This document shows, piece after piece, positions 19,445 to 30,531 of a DNA stretch of 64,000 bases. The stretch is from NCBI GenBank assembly GCA_003478935.1, contig QUFP01000013.1, positions 1 through 64,000 on the forward strand. Reading direction: 5' to 3'. Below the pieces are notes generated by a model. It ran no database searches, was not told where the DNA came from, and saw only the letters and a program-made list of their open reading frames with translations. The stretch comes from Firmicutes bacterium AF25-13AC. GTDB taxonomy: Bacteria > Bacillota > Clostridia > Lachnospirales > Lachnospiraceae. The position numbers were made by a program, and so were the translations under genes. Position 1 is the stretch's first letter. Every line of letters starts with the position of its first letter.

Positions 19445-19491
19445 CATCTAAATCTGTGTCATGTCGTGTCATATTTCGTGTCATATAGATG
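19445..19491. repeat. Three GTGTCAT direct repeats inside an inverted repeat
   Basis: GTGTCAT occurs at about 19456, 19466 and 19478. The cluster is bracketed by CATCTA (19445-19450) and TAGATG (19486-19491). It lies roughly 110 bases past the 3' end of tRNA-Ser. No gene is visible here, and I assign no function. Confidence 0.55.
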
Positions 19492-19521
19492 ACTAAAATG
19501 AAAAAATAGAATATAATAAAA

Positions 19522-19560
19522 AAGCTCAAGAACCGTTATATTAAGCGGATTTTTGAACTT
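19522..19560 (-). terminator. Terminator of tRNA-Ser
   Basis: On the minus strand AAGTTCAA (19560-19553) pairs with TTGAGCTT (19529-19522, one wobble), with a second CCG/CGG contact inside, and runs into TTTTTT. Confidence 0.7.
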
Positions 19561-19599
19561 CTCGAACATTCCAGTAATTATGCAGATATTAACAAAAAG

Positions 19600-19687
19600 C
19601 GGAGCGAGTGGGATTTGAACCCACGTGCCCGGAAACGGACAACCGCATTTCGAGTGCGGCTCGTTATGACCACTTCGATATCGCTCC
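19600..19687 (-). tRNA. tRNA-Ser(CGA)
   Basis: The 88-base gene has acceptor stem GGAGCGA/TCGCTCC, discriminator G as expected for serine, a long variable arm typical of class II tRNA, a T-arm with GGGTTCAAATCCC, and anticodon CGA at 19652-19650 within the stem CCGCA/TGCGG. CCA is not encoded. A TTGACA element lies upstream on the minus strand (about 19749-19744) and a terminator follows downstream. Confidence 0.95.
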
Positions 19688-19827
19688 AACTAGCAGATTA
19701 GCGTCTGCACTATTTGTTAGTTTACAATAAAAAAGGGTTGTTTGTCAAGCAGATTTTTACGGCTTGAATTTTGTATAAATTCGTCTTTTTGTAAGATACT
19801 TTCTATATCAAAGCAGGAGGTGAAAGC

Positions 19828-20532
19828 ATGCAGGATAAACTGACAAAGCAGCAGGAGCAAATTCGTGAGAGTGGAGAATTGATACTAGATGAAAATAAAG
19901 AGAAACATAAAATTTTTCTGCTAAATATTATCGGAGAAATTGAAGGTCATGAATGTCTGGCATCAAACTTAAAAACGACAAAGTATGAGCATGTGCTGCC
20001 GCAGCTTGCTCAGATTGAGGATAGCTGTGAGGTGGATGGACTTTTGATTTTAATTCATACAGTAGGCGGTGATGTGGAGGCAGGTCTGGCAATAGCAGAG
20101 ATGATTGCAGGTATGTCAATTCCAAGTGTAACACTTGTGCTTGGTGGAAGTCATTCAATCGGTGTGCCGTTAGCAGTATCGTCTGATTATTCATTTATTG
20201 TGCCGACAGCCACGATGATGATTCATCCTGTTAGATTAAATGGAATGATTATCGGTGTGCGTCAGAGCTATGATTACTTTAAGCGCATACAGGATAGGAT
20301 TACTGGATTTGTGACGAGTCATTGTAAAATTTCAGAAAAGAGGCTTTTGGAACTTATGATGGATACAAAAACATTGACAAGAGATGTGGGCTCAATTCTT
20401 GTGGGAGAGGAAGCTGTAAAGGAAGGTTTGATTCATGAAGTTGGTACAATAAAAGAAGCGATTGCAAAACTTCATGAACTGATTGAAAAAAACAAACATG
20501 TGTGTTATACTAAAACGGTTATAGAAAAATGA
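19828..20532 (+). CDS. tepA: ClpP-fold protease TepA/YmfB-like
   Basis: This 234-residue protein belongs to the ClpP/crotonase-fold serine proteases. It has HTVGGDVEAGLAIAEMI, the nucleophile region GGSHSIGV (Ser about 110) and the His-containing MMIHPVR (about 133). In Bacillus the homologue ymfB/tepA lies directly upstream of spoIIIE, as here, where the stop overlaps a possible upstream ATG of ftsK. AGGAGGTG precedes the start. TepA was reported to influence protein translocation and sporulation in Bacillus. Its role here is inferred. A PDZ or membrane anchor is absent. Confidence 0.82.
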   Translation: MQDKLTKQQEQIRESGELILDENKEKHKIFLLNIIGEIEGHECLASNLKTTKYEHVLPQLAQIEDSCEVDGLLILIHTVGGDVEAGLAIAEMIAGMSIPSVTLVLGGSHSIGVPLAVSSDYSFIVPTATMMIHPVRLNGMIIGVRQSYDYFKRIQDRITGFVTSHCKISEKRLLELMMDTKTLTRDVGSILVGEEAVKEGLIHEVGTIKEAIAKLHELIEKNKHVCYTKTVIEK

Positions 20533-20546
20533 AAGGAAGGGGAATC

Positions 20547-23500
20547 ATGGCTGCAGCACAAAAAAAGCCGGCAGGCACAGCGAAAACGACAGCTCCAAGA
20601 ACCAGCACAGCGGCAAAGAAAACACAGTCAGCCGCGGCAGGTAGGGCATCGAATACAAAAAAAGCATCGTCATCAAAGCCAGCCGCAGCAAGGTCATCGC
20701 GAACAACGACGGCAGTAAAGACAAATAAAAAAACTACAGCGGCAAAGGGATATTCATCTTCCGCGAAGCGAAAAAAGAACCATTCAAAGAATCAGGTTCA
20801 GGTAGATTACACGATTTTAAAAGATATTGCAGTTATTGCAGTATTTGTGTTTTGTGTAATTTTGCAGTTGAGCTGTTTTTTTACAGGCGGAGGTCTGATG
20901 CAGCTTCTGCATACATATAATTTTAGATGGTTTGGCGTAATGGCTTATTGTATGCCGCTTATTTTATTTCTTTTGCCATGTTTTATAATAAGTAACTGGC
21001 ATAACAGCGGATTGATTCAGAAGGTGACAGCGAGTATCTTGCTGTTTTTGTCAATTGAAACAATTTTATCAATTGTCTATGAAACATCAAACATCTTTAC
21101 AGTAGGAGGAGGTCTTGTTGGCCACACTTTGTTTGGCGTTTTATATAGTGCATTTGGAATCATTGGCTCATTTGTCATTATGATTGCATGCCTTTTTATC
21201 AGTGTAGTATTGTTTTTCGGCCATTCTGTAGTTACACAGCTGCAGCAAAACTCGAAAAATGCTTATCGTGCAGTTTCTTCCCATCATAAGCTTCAGCAGG
21301 GAAGACGTAAAATTCGTGCACAGGAAAAGCGTCTGCACAGAGAGCAGGAAGAAAATGAGCAGCTCAAGATGCAGCGGATGCGTCTGGAAAATTTACAAAA
21401 GCAAAGACAGGAAATTCTCGAAAAGAAAAATATCAATCGTGAATTTGTAAATATTCAGCTGGAAGAAAGTAAAAGGCAGGAAGCATTGAATCGTGAGCTG
21501 TTAAAGGAACAAGGATCACAGGGAAAGCGCGAACTGCGTACAAATACAGAGCTTGAAGAAGAAGACCGCAGCATGAAAGAGGTTGTTCTTGGAAAGGAAG
21601 AGCAAAAGTCGGCAGAAGATACAAATAAGGTTACACAGCCAAGCATGTTTATTGAAGGTGAGGAAATTACGACACCGCTTCGCCTTGATACAAGCAATAT
21701 TTTAGAAGAAGAGCCGCAAAAACATGATGATGGCTGGATGCTTGAGACTGATGATGAAGTAAACGAGGAAGATGATCTGGAGTTTGACGATATTTCAGAA
21801 AATATTATAAATAAGGCAATGGAATCATCTTCAGATACTGAGTCATCTGAGAATATGTCATCTGAAAATGCATCATTTGAAAATGTCTCATCCGAAAATG
21901 TGTCATACCAAAATATGTCATCCGATACTGTCTTGACAGATGCTGCAGATGAAACAGAAGAAGATATTTCAGGGGCATCGGCAGCAGGAGATGAGTCGGT
22001 GGACTATCGAATGCTTATGCGTGATACAAAAAATACAGGGAAGCATGATGAGGATGAGTCTGTATATACAAAAACAGTTCGTACTGCAACTGGAAAGGTG
22101 ATCACAGTCGAGCTTGATGGTCTTCCAGGAGAAAATAAGCGTCCGAAGGATTCGGTGAAAATTAAGGAAAGACTAGATCAGTACGATGAAAAGGTTGTTC
22201 CGATCGCATATGAGGAGCCAAAAGAATATATCTTTCCGTCAACAGATCTTCTTACACCGGGAACTGCATCAGGCAAGGGGCGCGAAGAGCTTGCTAGAAG
22301 TATGCAGGAGACGGCAGATAAGCTAAAGCGTACACTGCAGGATTTTGGTGTAGGTGTTACGATTACAAATATTAGTAGAGGACCGAGTGTTACACGCTAT
22401 GAGTTACAGCCAGAGCAGGGCGTAAAGGTCAGCAAGATTGTTAATCTGGCTGATGATATTAAGCTTAATCTTGCCGCAGAAGATATTCGTATTGAGGCAC
22501 CAATTCCAGGAAAGGCAGCGATTGGTATTGAAGTGCCAAACAAGGAAAAACAGATGGTTGCATTTCGTGATCTTCTGGAAAGTGATGAATTTACAAAAGC
22601 AAAGTCGAAGACTATTTTTGCCGCAGGAAAGGATATTGCGGGAAAAACTGTCGTTGCCGATATCGAAAAGATGCCGCATCTTCTGATTGCCGGTCAGACC
22701 GGTTCAGGAAAATCAGTCTGCATCAATACAATTATTATGAGTATCCTTTACAAAGCAAGACCTCTGAGGTAAAATTAATTATGATTGATCCGAAGGTGGT
22801 TGAGCTTAGTGTTTATAATGGTATTCCACATCTTCTTATTCCGGTTGTAACAGATCCGAAGAAGGCTGCTGCTGCATTAAACTGGGCAGTAAACGAGATG
22901 GAGGAGCGATATAAAAAGTTCGCTGAGCATAAAGCAAGGAATATCATTGGATATAATGCACAGATTGATCAGATCGAGGATGTTCCAGGCAAGGATCGCC
23001 CGGAAAAAATCCCACAGATCATTGTAATTGTTGATGAGTTGGCAGATCTGATGATGACAGCAGGAACAGATGTAGAGGATGCAATTCAGAAGCTAGCACA
23101 GAAAGCCAGAGCAGCTGGTATTCATCTGATTATTGCGACGCAGCGACCATCAGTAAATGTCATTACTGGTGTGATCAAGGCAAATATTCCATCAAGAATT
23201 GCCTTTAGTGTTGCCAGCGGAATCGATTCCAGAACTATTCTGGATGAGACAGGAGCAGAAAAGCTCCTTGGAAAGGGCGATATGCTGTTTCATCCGTATT
23301 ATATCAGCAAGCCAGTTCGTGTTCAGGGCGCATTTGTATCCGATGATGAGGTAACAGAGGTTGTAAACTTCTTAACTCAGCAGAAAAATGTAAGAGGCGG
23401 AGAGATCAATACAAATATTGATCTTCAGGCAAACATGCCGGGAAGCAGCTTGCCAGGCGGTGATCAGGATGAGCTGTTTGAGACAGCAGGAAGATTTATC

Positions 23501-23683
23501 ATTGAGCAGGAAAAGGCTTCTATTGGTAATCTGCAGCGCCATCTTAGAATCGGATTCAATCGTGCAGCACGCATCATGGACCAGCTCTATGCAGCGGGAG
23601 TGGTCAGCAAGGATGAGGGAACAAAACCGCGCAAGGTCTTAATGAAGGCCGAAGAGTTTGAAGAGTACCTGCAGAGCAGGTAA
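20547..23683 (+). CDS. ftsK: DNA translocase FtsK/SpoIIIE (one-base break)
   Basis: This ATP-driven DNA pump moves chromosomes through the division septum. A Lys/Ala/Thr-rich basic N-terminus (about 75 residues) is followed by four to five membrane segments, a long acidic coiled-coil linker with Ser/Glu/Asn repeats, and the motor. Walker A is GQTGSGKS (about residue 716) and Walker B is [12 protein letters not shown]. The C-terminal gamma winged helix contains [20 protein letters not shown]. The frame breaks near 22762, just after Walker A: the first part runs to a false stop at 22772, while [14 protein letters not shown] continues one frame over. Adding one base restores a protein of about 1045 residues. 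The start at 20547 follows AAGGAAGGGG and is preferred to 20529. Confidence 0.93.
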
Positions 23684-23708
23684 CTATAGGACAAGGGAGG
23701 ATACGTTT

Positions 23709-25379
23709 ATGAAGACAGACATCCAAATCGCACAGGAGGCACAGATGATGCCGATCCGCGAGGTGACAGCAGGTTTTGGTATTACAGAGGATGACATGGA
23801 ATTATATGGAAAGTATAAGGCAAAGCTTTCCGATGAGCTATGGAACCGCATCAAGGACAGACCAGATGGAAAGCTGGTTTTGGTAACTGCAATTAACCCA
23901 ACTCCGGCAGGAGAGGGAAAGACAACTATCAGCATTGGACTTACACAGGCATTAAACAAGATTGGCAAGAAGGCAATTGTTGCACTGCGTGAGCCTTCTC
24001 TTGGACCGTGCTTTGGTGTAAAGGGTGGTGCTGCAGGAGGCGGCTACTCTCAGGTAGTTCCGATGGAGGATATGAACCTTCATTTCACAGGTGATTTCCA
24101 TGCAATCACATCTGCAAATAATTTGCTGGCAGCGATGCTTGACAATCATATTCAGCAGGGAAATGAACTTCGTATTGACACAAGAAATATTGTGTGGAAG
24201 CGTTGTATTGATATGAACGACCGTGTTCTTAGAAATGTGGTTGTTGGATTGGGTGCAAAGGCAGACGGCGTTGTTCGCGAAGATCATTTTGTCATTACTG
24301 TTGCATCTGAGATTATGGCAATTCTTTGTCTGTGCAGTAACATCCGTGATTTAAAAGAAAGACTGGGAAAGATTATTGTCGCATATAATATGGACGGAGA
24401 GCCAGTTACAGCAGCAGACTTAAAGGCAGTTGGTGCAATGGCAGCATTGTTAAAGGATGCCATCAAGCCAAATGTAATCCAGACACTTGAGCATACACCA
24501 GCACTTGTACATGGCGGACCGTTTGCCAATATTGCACATGGCTGCAATAGTGTAAAGGCAACTAAGATGGCACTGAAATTATCTGATATTGCTGTTACAG
24601 AGGCAGGCTTTGGTGCAGATCTTGGTGCAGAGAAATTTATGGACATCAAATGCCGTGCAGCAGGTCTAAAGCCGGATGCTGTAGTTATCGTAGCAACTGT
24701 AAAGGCATTAAAATACAATGGCGGCGTAAAGAAGGATGAGTTGGCAGAACCGAACCTTGAGGCAGTAAAGAAGGGTATTGTAAACTTAGAGAAGCATATT
24801 GAGAATATCCAGAAGTTTGGTGTTCCGATTGTTGTTACCTTAAATTCCTTCTTAACAGATACCGAGGAAGAATATGAATATATTCGCAGTTTCTGTGAGG
24901 AGAGAGGATGCGAGTTTGCACTGTCAAAGGTATGGGCAGACGGCGGTGACGGCGGTGTTGAATTAGCAAATAAGGTTGTTAAGACACTTGAGACAAAGAA
25001 GTCTGAATATCATCCGCTGTATCCGCTTGAGATGGCATTAAAAGATAAGATTACTACAATTGCAAAAGAAATTTATGGAGCAGACGGTGTTGTATTCCAG
25101 CCGGCAGCTAATCGTGCATTAAAGAAGCTGACAGAGCTTGGTTTTGGTGAGCTTCCGGTATGTATGGCAAAGAATCAGTATTCATTGTCTGATGATGCAA
25201 AGAAATTAGGCAGACCAGAAAACTTCAAGATTACTGTGCGCGATGTATATGTAAGTGCAGGTGCAGGCTTTGTCGTTGTACTGACAGGTGATGTTATGAC
25301 AATGCCAGGACTGCCGAAGGCACCAGCTGCATTTAACATTGATGTGGACGATGACGGCCATATCACAGGATTGTTCTAA
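23709..25379 (+). CDS. fhs: Formate-tetrahydrofolate ligase
   Basis: Fhs makes 10-formyl-THF from formate, THF and ATP, feeding one-carbon and, in acetogens, Wood-Ljungdahl metabolism. The 556-residue product has the P-loop [10 protein letters not shown] (about residues 64-73), the [19 protein letters not shown] signature and FTGDFHAI. The ATG at 23709 is preceded by GGGAGG and gives the usual N-terminus. An earlier in-frame ATG at 23658 lies inside ftsK and is unlikely. It follows ftsK by 25 bases and precedes murE by 25 bases. Confidence 0.97.
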   Translation: MKTDIQIAQEAQMMPIREVTAGFGITEDDMELYGKYKAKLSDELWNRIKDRPDGKLVLVTAINPTPAGEGKTTISIGLTQALNKIGKKAIVALREPSLGPCFGVKGGAAGGGYSQVVPMEDMNLHFTGDFHAITSANNLLAAMLDNHIQQGNELRIDTRNIVWKRCIDMNDRVLRNVVVGLGAKADGVVREDHFVITVASEIMAILCLCSNIRDLKERLGKIIVAYNMDGEPVTAADLKAVGAMAALLKDAIKPNVIQTLEHTPALVHGGPFANIAHGCNSVKATKMALKLSDIAVTEAGFGADLGAEKFMDIKCRAAGLKPDAVVIVATVKALKYNGGVKKDELAEPNLEAVKKGIVNLEKHIENIQKFGVPIVVTLNSFLTDTEEEYEYIRSFCEERGCEFALSKVWADGGDGGVELANKVVKTLETKKSEYHPLYPLEMALKDKITTIAKEIYGADGVVFQPAANRALKKLTELGFGELPVCMAKNQYSLSDDAKKLGRPENFKITVRDVYVSAGAGFVVVLTGDVMTMPGLPKAPAAFNIDVDDDGHITGLF

Positions 25380-25404
25380 ATATCATTATGAATCAGGAGG
25401 CTGA

Positions 25405-26906
25405 ATGAAACTAGATATACTTTTAAAAGGAATCGAGTATCATTTACAGCAGGGAAGCCCAGAAAATTGTGAGATTACAGGGCTTTGTGAAGATTCAAGA
25501 AAGATAAAGTGCGGAAATTTATTTTTTTGCCGCACTGGAACACATACAAGTGGAAAACGATATCTGCGGCAGGCACTATCTTTAGGTGCGGCCGCAGTTA
25601 TCTGTGAGAAATATGATGAAGATAGCAGGCGTATTTTATCTTCTCAAAAGGATATTTGCGTTATAGAAACAGATGTGTCAGCGCAGACACAAGCGCGTCT
25701 GGCATCGAATTTTTATGATTTTTCTAAGGAAAAGCTTCTGTTGATCGGCGTGACTGGTACCAAGGGAAAAACAACGGTCTGCGCGATGCTTCAGAAGCTT
25801 TTTTTGGATAATCATATGTTATGTGCCACTGTTGGAACAAATGGCTTCTTTTTAAAGGATCGCGTGACAAAAAGCAGTCATACGACACCAGAGCTGTTTG
25901 AATTATATGGCTTTATTGCAGAGGCAGTTAAGGCCGGATGCACACATTTTATTGCAGAGGTGTCTTCTCTTGCAGTTAAGCAGGGACGAATAGCAGGTCT
26001 TACATTTGATTTGGGAATCTTTACAAATATTTATCCAGATCATATTGGGAGAAATGAACATGCCTCTTTTTTAGAGTATGCCTACTGGAAAAAAAGATTT
26101 TTTAAAAATTGCAAAAAAGTACTCTTAAACAGAGATGATCCATTTTCATTTGAGATTGCAGCAGACAAAAATGGTGTGTGCAGCTGGTATTCAGCGAGTG
26201 TCTGTGCAGATGGCTATGCATCTGAAATTGAAAAAGATGTCGAGGTAGATGGATTATACCAGCATTTTTTATGGCATTGGCAAAAAATGCCTGCAAGAAG
26301 TATAAGCTTAAAGCTTCCGGGACTTTGCAATGTCAGCAATGCAGCAGCAGCGCTTGCTGCTTTTTGCCTGTTAACATCAGATGAGCAATATGATTCATAC
26401 CAGTTGGATTTTAGTACATTTTCCGTTCGGGGGCGCTTTGAAATGGTGGGTCATTTTCAAGGCGGGACGATTATGATTGACTATGCACATAATGAATCTA
26501 GCCTGAGAAATCTGCTGGAATCACTTCGGCATATCATCCAAACAGAATTTTGTGTATGTTTGGATGTGGAGGAAACAGAAGTGCCGTGCGACGCAGTGCG
26601 ATGGGGCGCGTCAGCAGTGAATTAGCTGATTTGACAATTATCACGCAGGATAACTCCAGAGATGAACCATTTGAGCAAATTTTAGCTGATATACTTTTGG
26701 GTGTGACAGGCGACTATGTGGTAATACGGGATCGTAAAGAGGCTATAGGCTACTGCATGAGCCAGATGAGGCCAGGCGATCTTCTTGTACTTGTTGGGAA
26801 GGGACATGAAGATACACAGGAAATCGCTGGAAAGGTGGAGGCATTTTCTGAAAGAGATATTGTGGAATCTATCGAAAAGACAAAGAAAGGCAAGGTCAGC
26901 AAGTGA
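25405..26906 (+). CDS. murE: MurE-type UDP-MurNAc-tripeptide ligase (one-base break)
   Basis: Mur ligases add amino acids to the peptidoglycan precursor, and MurE adds the third residue. The P-loop GVTGTKGKTT (about residues 115-124), the EVSS motif and the central TNIYPDHIGRNEH region are clear. The frame breaks near 26558: frame 1 runs to a false stop at 26625, while the expected FGCGGNR motif continues in frame 3 to 26906. One added base (for example a fourth T in the T-run) gives about 500 residues. The motif that normally reads DNPR in diaminopimelate-adding MurE reads DNSR here, so the third residue cannot be assigned firmly. CAGGAGG precedes the start. It overlaps murF by four bases. 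Confidence 0.85.
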
Positions 26907-28276
26907 TTAATATTTGTATAAAAGATATTGTAGAAGCAACAAAGGGAAAATTGCTGTGTGGAGATGAAAAGCAGCAGATCGATCATCTTTCCATTGATTC
27001 AAGAAGCAGCCAGGGAAATGACTTGTTTATCCCGATCATTGGAGCAAAAGTAGACGCCCATCGTTTTATTGACGGTGCATTTTCAGTTGGCTGTGTGGCA
27101 ACTCTGACAAGCGAGCATGACAGCATGGATGATCCGAATCACGCATGGATTCGCGTGGAAGATACTGTACTGGCTCTTCATGAGATTGGAAAGCTCTGCC
27201 GCAGCCGTGTTACTGTGCCTGCCATTGGCGTGACAGGAAGCGTTGGAAAGACAACGACAAGAGAGATGATTGCTTATGCGCTTTCAGCAGAAAAGAAGGT
27301 ATATAAGACACAGAAAAATTATAACAGCTCTGTCGGTCTTCCAATCACCATGTCTTTGATGAGCAACGACTATGATATTGCAGTTTTAGAGCTAGGAATG
27401 AATGTTCCTGGAGAGCTTGGCACTATAAGTGAAATTGCGCAGCTTAAGATGGCAGTTCTTACAAATGTAGGAGTTGCTCATATTGAGTTTTATGGCTCAC
27501 AGGAAGCAATCTGCCATGAAAAGTATACGATTTCAAAGGGCTTTGGAAAAGAGGGTCTTTTGATTGTAAATGGAGACGACGAATTGCTGTATAAGTTTAG
27601 AGAGTCTACAGGTTATCCTTATGTTTTGTACGGAACAAAAGAGTATTGTGATTATAGAGCAGAGGATATTCATATGGAAAATGGCCACTATGCATTTACG
27701 TTTGTACATAACGAAATGCGTGTGCCAGTTGTATTGTCTGTTTTGGGACAGCACAATGTTTTAAATGCGACAGCAGCACTTGCGGCAGCACATTTAAATG
27801 GTGTAGATGTGACATTGGCAGCTAAATCTCTTTATACATTTACAGGTTTTCAGAATCGTTTGCAAATCATGGATGTAAAAGATTATAAAGTTATTGATGA
27901 TACATATAATGCAAGCCCTGCATCTATGGTGGCAGGAGTAAATGTATTAGGCGGCTTTGAAACGTCTGGCAGAAGGATTGCAGTTCTTAGTGAAATGCGT
28001 GAGCTTGGCGAAAATACTCTAAAGTATCATCGAGAGGTTGGCGAAAAGATAGCATCAGAGCCTATAAATGAGCTTATCGTAATCGGAGATACAGCAAAAG
28101 CAATTGCAGATGGTGCAAGGCAAAAAAATTGCAGCTATTTAGTGCATGAATTTGATGACAAGATGCAGGCTGCAGAATATTTAAATCAGAATTTAAAAGC
28201 AGGCGATGTTGTTTATTTAAAGGCGTCTAACGCAATCGGATTAAAGGAAATTACAAAATATCTGATGGAGCAGTAA
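26903..28276 (+). CDS. murF: UDP-MurNAc-tripeptide-D-Ala-D-Ala ligase
   Basis: MurF adds D-Ala-D-Ala to the cytoplasmic muropeptide precursor. The 457-residue product has the P-loop GVTGSVGKTTT (about residues 109-119), TNVGVAHIEF, and the C-terminal YNASPASM segment. The start is a GTG overlapping the murE stop (GTGA), so translation is likely coupled. A murE-murF pair outside the division and cell wall cluster and next to priA is worth noting. Confidence 0.94.
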   Translation: MINICIKDIVEATKGKLLCGDEKQQIDHLSIDSRSSQGNDLFIPIIGAKVDAHRFIDGAFSVGCVATLTSEHDSMDDPNHAWIRVEDTVLALHEIGKLCRSRVTVPAIGVTGSVGKTTTREMIAYALSAEKKVYKTQKNYNSSVGLPITMSLMSNDYDIAVLELGMNVPGELGTISEIAQLKMAVLTNVGVAHIEFYGSQEAICHEKYTISKGFGKEGLLIVNGDDELLYKFRESTGYPYVLYGTKEYCDYRAEDIHMENGHYAFTFVHNEMRVPVVLSVLGQHNVLNATAALAAAHLNGVDVTLAAKSLYTFTGFQNRLQIMDVKDYKVIDDTYNASPASMVAGVNVLGGFETSGRRIAVLSEMRELGENTLKYHREVGEKIASEPINELIVIGDTAKAIADGARQKNCSYLVHEFDDKMQAAEYLNQNLKAGDVVYLKASNAIGLKEITKYLMEQ

Positions 28277-28286
28277 GGAGGCTTTG

Positions 28287-30497
28287 GTGTACGCAGACAT
28301 AGTAATTGATATTTCACATGAGTCGCTTGACAGGCCATTTCAGTACCGCATTCCAGAAAGTCTTGTGGGGCAGGTTCAGCCTGGAATGTGGGTACTTGTC
28401 CCATTTGGACGAAGGAATACGCAAAAAAAAGGCTTTGTTTTAAAATTAGGTACGAAAGCTAATATTGATCCTGACAGGATTAAGGAACTTACAGAAATTA
28501 TTTCAGATGACAATTCATCAGATAAGACAAGAATTGCACTTGCCGTTTGGATGTATCGGGAGTATGGCGGAAATTTGATTCAGTCACTTCGTGTTGTTAT
28601 GCCAGCCAGAAAAAATGTACGTCCGAAGCAGGTAAGCTTTCTTGTGCGCACATCAGATGAAAAACGTTTTCTAGACTATCTTGATCTTGCAAGGAAAAAG
28701 AACTGGAAGGGACGCGTGCGTCTGATGGAGGCTCTTCTCTGCAGAGACTATATTTCATCTGCTTTTGCCAGACAGCAGCTAAAAATTGCATCAGATGCAA
28801 TTAAAGCTCTTGAAGAAGAAAAGCTGATTCAGATTGAGACAAAGCGTTTTTACCGAAGCGTGCTGCCAAAAGAATCTGCCAGCTTAGAAAAAAAACAGTT
28901 AAATGAAGAACAGCAAGCTATAGTAGATAAGCTGATTTCTTCCTATCAGGCCGGAGTGCGCACACCGGCCTTACTTTATGGCATAACGGGAAGCGGAAAA
29001 ACAGAAGTGTATATGCATCTGATTGAGTGGATGATTCATCAGAATAAGCAGGTAATTGTTCTGATTCCAGAGATTTCGCTGACATATCAGGTAATTTTAA
29101 ATTTCTATAGCCGTTTTGGTGAACAGGTTTCTATGATCAACTCAAGACTTTCAGACGGAGAGCGAAGTGATCAGTTAGAGAGGGCAAGAAATGGAGAAAT
29201 TTCAATTATGGTTGGACCGCGATCAGCACTGTTCACACCATTTTCAAATCTGGGTCTTATTATTGTAGATGAAGAACAGGAAGGTGCTTATAACAGTGAG
29301 CAGATTCCTCGCTATCACACAAGAGAGACAGCAGACAAGTTGGCACAGCTAACAAATTCTCTTCTTCTTCTTGGGTCAGCGACGCCTTCAATTGAATCAT
29401 TTTCAAGAGCTGAATCAGGTGAGTATCGCAAGTTTTGTCTGACAAAACGTGCTGTATTAGGAAGCTGCCTGCCAAATGTGCAGGTTGTGGACATGCGAAA
29501 AGAGCTTGCGTCAGGAAACCGTTCTGTTTTTTCAAGAGAGCTTCGTGAAAAAATGGAGGAATGCCTGGCAAAGAAGCAGCAGATGATGCTGTTTATAAAT
29601 CGCAGAGGTTTTTCTCGTGTAGTCAGCTGTCGTTCATGCGGAAAACCAATTGAATGTCCGCATTGTGATGTTGCATTAACAGAGCATCTAGGAGATAAGC
29701 TTGTTTGCCATTATTGTGGTTATACAAAAGCGATGCCGCGCAGCTGTCCTTTGTGTGGTTCACCATATCTGGCAGGCTTTGGTCTTGGTACACAGAAAGC
29801 AGAGATGATGATTAAGGCTCAATTTCCATCTGCACGAGTGCTTCGTATGGATATGGATACGACTTCTAAGAAGGATGGTCATGAGCAGATTCTTGATTCA
29901 TTTAGAAGAAGAGAGGCTGATATTTTAGTCGGCACACAGATGATTGTCAAAGGCCATGATTTTCCAGGTGTTACGTTGGTTGGGATTTTGGCAGCTGATA
30001 TGTCACTATATAATTGTGATTTTCGAAGCAGCGAGCGTACATTCCAGCTTTTAACGCAGGCAGCGGGACGTGCGGGGCGTGGAATGGAGCCTGGAAATGT
30101 AATAATTCAGACATATGATCCAGAAAATTATAGCATTCAGACAGCAGCTAATCAGGATTATGAATCATTTTATCATCAGGAAATTCGTTTTAGAAGGCGG
30201 ATGCAGTATCCTCCAATCGGCTTGATGTGCGAGGTAATGGCTGTTTCTGCAGAGGAGAAACTGGCCAATCAGTGGATTTGGCAGGTACAGTTGTTGATAA
30301 ATAAAAGATTTTGTGATATAATTAAAATAATTGGGCCTTCAGATGCACCAATTGCAAGGCTCAAGGATATGTGGAGAAAGCATCTTTATATAAGAAGTAG
30401 CGATCATAAAGCGTATTTAGAGGCTATGGAGCTTATTCAGGAGATAACAGAACAGGCAGCTGTACAGAAAGTATCTATTTTTGTAACCGTCTGCTGA
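28287..30497 (+). CDS. priA: Primosomal protein N' (PriA helicase)
   Basis: PriA restarts stalled replication forks by unwinding DNA and loading the primosome. The 736-residue product has an N-terminal 3'-end binding domain, Walker A GITGSGKTEV (about residue 231), DEEQ, eight zinc-binding Cys in a CxxC ladder (about residues 448-495) and helicase motif VI region LLTQAAGRAGRG. AAGGAGG (28275-28281) suits the GTG at 28287. The TTG at 28284 is only two bases from the site and less likely. Confidence 0.95.
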   Translation: MYADIVIDISHESLDRPFQYRIPESLVGQVQPGMWVLVPFGRRNTQKKGFVLKLGTKANIDPDRIKELTEIISDDNSSDKTRIALAVWMYREYGGNLIQSLRVVMPARKNVRPKQVSFLVRTSDEKRFLDYLDLARKKNWKGRVRLMEALLCRDYISSAFARQQLKIASDAIKALEEEKLIQIETKRFYRSVLPKESASLEKKQLNEEQQAIVDKLISSYQAGVRTPALLYGITGSGKTEVYMHLIEWMIHQNKQVIVLIPEISLTYQVILNFYSRFGEQVSMINSRLSDGERSDQLERARNGEISIMVGPRSALFTPFSNLGLIIVDEEQEGAYNSEQIPRYHTRETADKLAQLTNSLLLLGSATPSIESFSRAESGEYRKFCLTKRAVLGSCLPNVQVVDMRKELASGNRSVFSRELREKMEECLAKKQQMMLFINRRGFSRVVSCRSCGKPIECPHCDVALTEHLGDKLVCHYCGYTKAMPRSCPLCGSPYLAGFGLGTQKAEMMIKAQFPSARVLRMDMDTTSKKDGHEQILDSFRRREADILVGTQMIVKGHDFPGVTLVGILAADMSLYNCDFRSSERTFQLLTQAAGRAGRGMEPGNVIIQTYDPENYSIQTAANQDYESFYHQEIRFRRRMQYPPIGLMCEVMAVSAEEKLANQWIWQVQLLINKRFCDIIKIIGPSDAPIARLKDMWRKHLYIRSSDHKAYLEAMELIQEITEQAAVQKVSIFVTVC

Positions 30498-30531
30498 TAC
30501 GTTTTATTGTGATATGAGAGAGGAGTACAAT

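Noticed and set aside
19445..19491. CRISPR array
   Set aside because: Repeats are only 7 bases and spacing is 10-12 bases, with no cas genes.
19459..19689. 76-codon minus-strand open frame over tRNA-Ser
   Set aside because: It is the translated tRNA gene plus its flank.
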